NCBI GenBank assembly: GCA_025617745.1
Contig: CM046863.1
Coordinates: forward strand, 58,422,085 to 58,486,084
DNA from: Heliocidaris erythrogramma
Lineage: Eukaryota > Echinodermata > Echinoidea > Camarodonta > Echinometridae
Direction: 5' to 3'
DNA length: 64,000 nt
Shown: piece by piece, positions 60,081 to 64,000 of the stretch
Layout of the letters: every line of letters begins with the position of its first letter
How positions within the stretch are numbered: the stretch's first letter is position 1
Position numbers and translations under genes: made by a program
Notes under the pieces: generated by a model
What the model was told of the DNA's origin: nothing
What the model saw: only the letters and a program-made list of their open reading frames with translations
The model's database searches: none

Positions 60081-60680
60081 TCGAAAGAAGTATTTCACTG
60101 AGTTTGGTAAAGTATGTGCCGTTATGCCTGCGTCACATATCCAACAATCGTCGGACGAATTTAAAGATCGCCACAAATCGCCGAATTTCAAATCGGCCCC
60201 GGAGTCGAGCGTATTTTTCGCTTTAACCCTAACTGCACTGGGAGGCCCCCTCCATATTTTTGGTGATTGCATCGCGACGGCTGGCAATTTCTGATTCTCG
60301 CCTAATTTTTTTCCCTGAAGTCTTGCGCACGTTTTGATACCACATTTGTACATATCAGGCATAGGGGGTGTTATATCCTCATTGGTATGCGCATGTCATT
60401 AAAAATTGCTAATCGCTCCATATATTTGTGTACAGTTACATGCTGTCAATAGACAATGGCTTGCATTTTAATTAGCTAATTATTCAAAAGAAATAATTGA
60501 CTAAAATTAATCACACCATCAGATTCAGCATGTGAAGATCTATCGACATGCAAATTTTCAAGTTCATTGGACATCGCGTTTCCGAGATCAATGGGGGGGG
60601 GGGGGGGGGGGGGGGGGGGTCCTGGGAGCCCAGTATTTTCATGGAGCAAAATAGCCAAGTTCAGTAAGGGTTAAATCTTG
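60081..60680. other. Non-coding DNA with a G27 tract
   Basis: Contains a TTAACCCTAACTGCACTGGG phrase (60226) that looks like part of an old repeat, and G27 at 60593-60619. The overlapping open frames at 59976-60362 have no family signature. Confidence 0.4.
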
Positions 60681-61170
60681 TCACATACTGGACGGGGCTC
60701 GGGCGGAGCCATTAAAAAAAAAATAGTTGTCAAAAGTCGCGCAGTGCCCGTCAGGAACAACCGGGAGTCCGGCGAAGTCCGCTAGATATAAGGGCGACGC
60801 CCAGGCCAGTTCCGCCCGATGTCCTGTCTAGCAAGCCAGAACGGCGGGCGTTAATTCTATGTTGAAGTATATGATTATACCCACGGGGTAAAATTTCTGA
60901 GTTAACAGGAGGAGCCCTGCCGGGGCCCGTTGAAGCCGCTCGACGTACGCTGACACCACATCATCACTGAGCGCGCTTGAAGCACACCCAATTTTTGTCT
61001 GGCGGGATGCGGAAGGGGGTCGTTCGAGTATCGTAGGGAGCCCGTGCGGCAGCCACGCAGGTCTACCTGCCGACCCCTAAAAAAACAAACGACGGAGCTC
61101 GCAGTGATCGAGCAGACACCGCATTCGGCCGTATTCCGGGCGAAAATGCCGTTTTGAGCTCGCAGAGAAG
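60680..61170. other. Unexplained GC- and CpG-rich island
   Basis: About 490 bp strongly richer in GC than its AT-rich surroundings, with a perfect GGCTC/GAGCC hairpin near 60699 and many CG dinucleotides. No open frame of note, no match to tRNA, 5S, SRP, RNase P or rRNA core motifs that I could recognise. It interrupts the duplicated linker unit between mini-exons 1 and 2. Confidence 0.45.
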
Positions 61171-61264
61171 TCGGACTGGCTGATTCTTTTTTTGATATTT
61201 GAAGGTCCCTAACGTGGAAAGGCTATACATAGTTTTAGAAAAATCTGTTACATGTATTTTTTTT

Positions 61265-61700
61265 TCCTCCAAAAGTTCATAATTTTGAAAAGTTCGTAAT
61301 TCTGAAGCTTCCTAATTCCAAAAATGGAAAAGGATTCATAATTCATAAAAAGAAAAGAATTAATTATTCTAAAGGTCCATATTTCCGAAAGGGATATTCG
61401 AATTAAGATTTACTGCATCATAATTCAAATGAAATGAATGTTGAAGAACTTAAGATAGGCCTTATGTTTCTACCTGGGTTAGCTTGCAGAGCAGTCTTGT
61501 TCTCATCGCATGGTTCCTGCTGCTTTGGTAGGTACGCACCTGCAAAAGATTATGAAATAATTAACTTGTTTGTTCTTCTCCTCATTACATCAAAGTACAT
61601 CTTTAAAACGAGCGAGAGGCATATTACAAGCAACATTTCTCATCTAAACGGTACGTTTCCCATTTGCAATAATTGTTTTCTCAAAGTAATGGAAACTAAA
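61265..61700 (-). repeat. Duplicated linker-exon unit, distal copy (truncated)
   Basis: AAGTTCATAATT/GATTCATAATT motifs (61275-61400), mini-exon (61474-61539) and CGAGCGAGAGGCATATTACA (61609) match the other units. Beyond about 61700 the similarity is lost, where LINE sequence begins. Confidence 0.75.
61474..61539 (-). CDS. NLR-like gene, linker mini-exon 1 (most upstream exon seen)
   Basis: 66 bp, phase 1 to 1, acceptor TCTTTTGCAG and donor GTAGAAAC. Encodes AYLPKQQEPCDENKTALQ then ANP. It begins by completing a split codon, so at least one more coding exon lies upstream. The donor is less ideal than those of the other copies (GTAGAA). Confidence 0.65.
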
Positions 61701-61852
61701 AAATTCCAACCTACGATAGAAAAGGCAATACGTGTATTGTTTCAGCCAAGTTCTTGAGTTCTTGTCACAGTTACAATACGTGACCCTAGTATATTTCAAT
61801 AAAACGTCTGAGAAATATTCTTTAAAAATGTTTTGGAACCTGTTCACTTACA

Positions 61853-62878
61853 GTGGCTCAGATATGCTCTTGGTGTAAATAAAAAAAGTAAGAATATAGC
61901 CATTATGGCTGAGATGGGAGAATACCCATTATTAATTGATATAATTTATGTTATTGTGTAGTTAAGTATTGGTCACGGATGAAAGATATTGATTGTAATT
62001 CCCTGTTATAGCATGCGTATGAAATAAATAAAGCAATGACAAGAAGGAAAAAAAAACACTGCATGCTGGTTTATTGTACACTGTAAAAAATGCCGTTTTT
62101 TCGCGGGAAATTCCTGGCAGTCAGGATGCTGGAATGCGCGTTTTTTCCACTGTACATAGACCGCGGTTTAAATATGAGAAGATGTTTTTTTTATCGGTGA
62201 TTTATGTCGGGCGATTGTATGCTAATTTCCGATAAACCAACAAACTTGATGTTGTGTTACAGGGAAAAGACTATAAAATTGAAATAATGGCAATAACTTG
62301 GAATTTCAAGGGTCCAAAAACCTGCAGTTTTACAGTCATTTTTTACAGTGTACATACGTTATTGAAAGCTTGTAAACTATATCCTGATGAAAACAATGAA
62401 TGTATTGATGTTGTAGACTTAACTGACAGTGAACGGGTTGTCGGAAATGAAGTGAATGCCGTTATGAAGGATATTTTGCAAAACCAATACACCACTGATC
62501 TGCACAGTAATGTAGGGAATAGTGGGGAGGGGTACAAACTGCAAACATACAGTAAATTTAAGTCAGATATTATGCAGGAACAGTATCTTCATGTTATCGA
62601 AAGTTTTCGACTCCGAGTAAATATATGCCGCTTCAGAATAAGCTGTTATATTTTAGCAATGGAAACAGGAAGGCACAGAAGGCCTGAGAAAACCCCAATA
62701 CATCTTAGATTATATGCACCTGTGAGGAAGGAGAGATTGGTGACGAACTACACACACTGATACTTTGCCCTAAATTCAATGAACAAAGAAAAAAACTCTT
62801 AGATGCTTTATCATTAAAATACCCTAATATCGCTTTTCTTAGAGCAGAAGAAAGGTTCATATTCTTAATGGAATAAGA
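61853..62878 (+). pseudogene. LINE ORF2 C-terminal relic, split by a MITE
   Basis: WLRYALGVNKKSKNIAIMAE and EMGEYPL (61853-61930), then after the MITE a long open part including RFRISCYILAMETGRHRR, and after a frameshift near 62710 EEGEIGDELHTLILCPKF. This order (LGV..KS.N.A...E.G..P, RFR...H.LEIE.GR, GEI.DE.HFL..CP) is that of LINE ORF2 C termini. Several stops and shifts show it is dead. The open frame starting at 62254 begins inside the MITE. Confidence 0.75.
62079..62350. mobile_element. 272-bp mariner-like MITE
   Basis: Ends CACTGTAAAAAATG and CATTTTTTACAGTG are perfect inverted repeats, flanked by TA on both sides (62077-62078 and 62351-62352), the target duplication of Tc1/mariner elements. 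No coding capacity. It interrupts the LINE relic, so it is younger than that insertion. Confidence 0.8.
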
Positions 62879-63938
62879 TAACGAATATATCAAACTAAGT
62901 CTAATAAATTACATTAAGGAAATCATACCATTAAGGGGTGAATTCTAAAATGAGTTATAATAAAAAAATCTGTGTACATGTAGAATCAAATATTATTAAA
63001 CTACTGTGATATGTTTATATATTTTGCTACTTAAAATGTACATATAAGTTGCTATTATCTTTTCTCTCTCATTTTCTTGTTGAAACAAAATATTGATGCA
63101 CTATGTCACTGATGTTTAATAAAGTCAATTCAGTAAAATTCAATAAATGTTGAAACCATGGGCGGCAATGGGGGGGGGGGGGGGGGGAGGACCCGACTAG
63201 CCTTTACCATTAGTTGCTCCGGGAAATTCAACATTTATTGAAATATACTAGGCTCACTTATTGCAACTGTGACAAGAAATCGGCGTGCAGTGGGACTTAG
63301 GCCTATGCATCAAATGTTCGTAATTATTAACACTATTTCATTTTCGGAATTATGTACCCCTTGCAGGTATGGAAAAATTGTGTTTCGGACTTTATATGAA
63401 CCTTCGGAAAAACGTGTACCTCTCCCCCGAAAATACAAGATAAGATATAAAGAGAATTATGGGAACTAAAGAGATAATTTCAGTTGCACGACGAGGAATA
63501 TATTTGTATGATAAAGTATGGATAGCGAAATACACAAAAATTATTTTTTTTTTAAAACCTATCGGTTTGCATTGAACGGTTGTTATGACAACAGTCAGTG
63601 GGGTGCCCAATTGGTCGGTGTTAAAATATGCGGAATATGATTCTTAATACGATGACCAAGTTTCAATGAAATATAATATTCATACTTAAAGTTACATGTG
63701 AACATGTTAAAAAGGTACAATAGGACCCTCTTGATTTTCGCCATGAGCGGCCACTCTTTTTTCTTGTTAATTAGCATTTTGAATATCTTAAAGTAAATTA
63801 GTAAAGAAGATAACAAAGTCGATTGCGCTTAGGCATGGCGGGTGCACAGTTACCCCTCTTAGGTACCCTGCTGAAACTGAAGCCATTGACATTTAAAGAA
63901 ATTTAAAGCTAAACAACAGCTCTGTGTATCATGGTATA
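62879..63938. other. Non-coding DNA at the right end
   Basis: G-rich tract at 63171-63187 and a possible retroposon tail (AATAAAGTCAATTCAG) near 63117. No exon of the NLR-like gene was identified here. Confidence 0.4.
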
Positions 63939-63940
63939 AC

Positions 63941-63941
<1 letters not shown>

Positions 63942-63978
<37 letters not shown>

Positions 63979-63990
63979 GTAATAATATTT
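63942..63990. repeat. (AAT)n microsatellite
   Basis: About 14 AAT triplets with one AGT interruption near the window end. Confidence 0.85.
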
Positions 63991-64000
63991 TTATATATTG

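Larger units (their letters stand above)
23362..61539 (-). other. NLR-like (NACHT-LRR) gene, phase-consistent multi-exon model
   Basis: Thirteen exons listed separately below join without a frame break. Linker mini-exons (phase 1 to 1) lead into the NACHT exon (phase 1 to 0), LRR exon A1 (0 to 2), then tiny-plus-large exon pairs (2 to 0 to 2) three times, a 97-bp exon (2 to 0) and a 48-bp terminal exon. The coding total is 4109 bp: two bases finishing an upstream codon plus 1369 codons including stop. The NACHT domain of NLRs is an ATP-driven oligomerisation switch and the LRR region is the usual ligand-sensing or autoinhibitory part, acting in the cytoplasm. The 5' end is missing: an exon ending in phase 1 must lie beyond 61539, probably outside the window. 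No transcript supports the model; intervening exons could have been missed. Confidence 0.65.

Noticed and set aside
59976-60362. Overlapping open frames of 128 and 104 codons on opposite strands
   Set aside because: No domain, no splice context, and the stretch includes an old repeat phrase and the end of a duplicated intron unit.

Overview
The window reads as a piece of a repeat-rich animal nuclear genome, most likely a marine deuterostome and probably an echinoderm (sea urchin-like). The grounds are AT-rich DNA with introns, GT/AG splice signals, no operons, very many poly(C)/poly(G) tracts and (CTA)n/(GAT)n microsatellites, abundant small DNA transposons and LINE relics, and an NLR-type immune gene of the kind expanded in sea urchins. 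The species cannot be fixed from the sequence alone.

One large gene can be reconstructed. It lies on the minus strand from at least 61539 down to 23362. It has three copies of a roughly 22-residue linker mini-exon (61.5, 59.3 and 53.2 kb), one 1586-bp NACHT NTPase exon (52419-50834), four large leucine-rich-repeat (LRR) exons (49.1, 44.7, 39.1 and 35.3 kb), three tiny linker exons before LRR exons 2 to 4, a 97-bp exon (30.4 kb) and a short terminal exon with a stop codon (23.4 kb). Every exon junction agrees in phase, giving 1368 complete codons plus stop. The 5' exons, expected to hold an effector or DEATH-like domain and the start codon, are not in the window. The LRR part arose by tandem duplication of a two-exon unit (A1-B1, A2-B2). 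The linker mini-exons arose by repeated duplication of a segment of about 1.2 kb. All added cassettes are frame-neutral.

The left 23 kb holds little recognisable coding sequence. There is a first THAP zinc-finger exon at 13441-13570 with a CRE-like palindrome upstream, minisatellites (6.0, 20.7 kb), a tandem tRNA-derived repeat (11.3-12.1 kb), two TTAA-bounded MITE candidates, a LINE fragment, and a foldback element (15.5-16.85 kb) built of inverted arrays of an 18-bp repeat, resembling the TU class known from sea urchins.

Mobile DNA fills the NLR introns. It includes a 2433-bp TA-flanked element with two interleaved pairs of long inverted repeats (27129-29561), a 1.66-kb terminal-inverted-repeat (TIR) element with a 267-bp MITE nested inside it (36.6-38.2 kb), a hAT-like 2.44-kb element with a 1.6-kb foldback element nested inside it (39.9-42.4 kb), a 335-bp satellite (42.9-44.2 kb), a LINE whose tail ends about 40 bp from an LRR splice acceptor (49.2-50.7 kb), and a LINE relic split by a mariner-like MITE (61.85-62.9 kb). 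Gene calls rest on conserved motifs, splice sites and phase; no transcript evidence was available.
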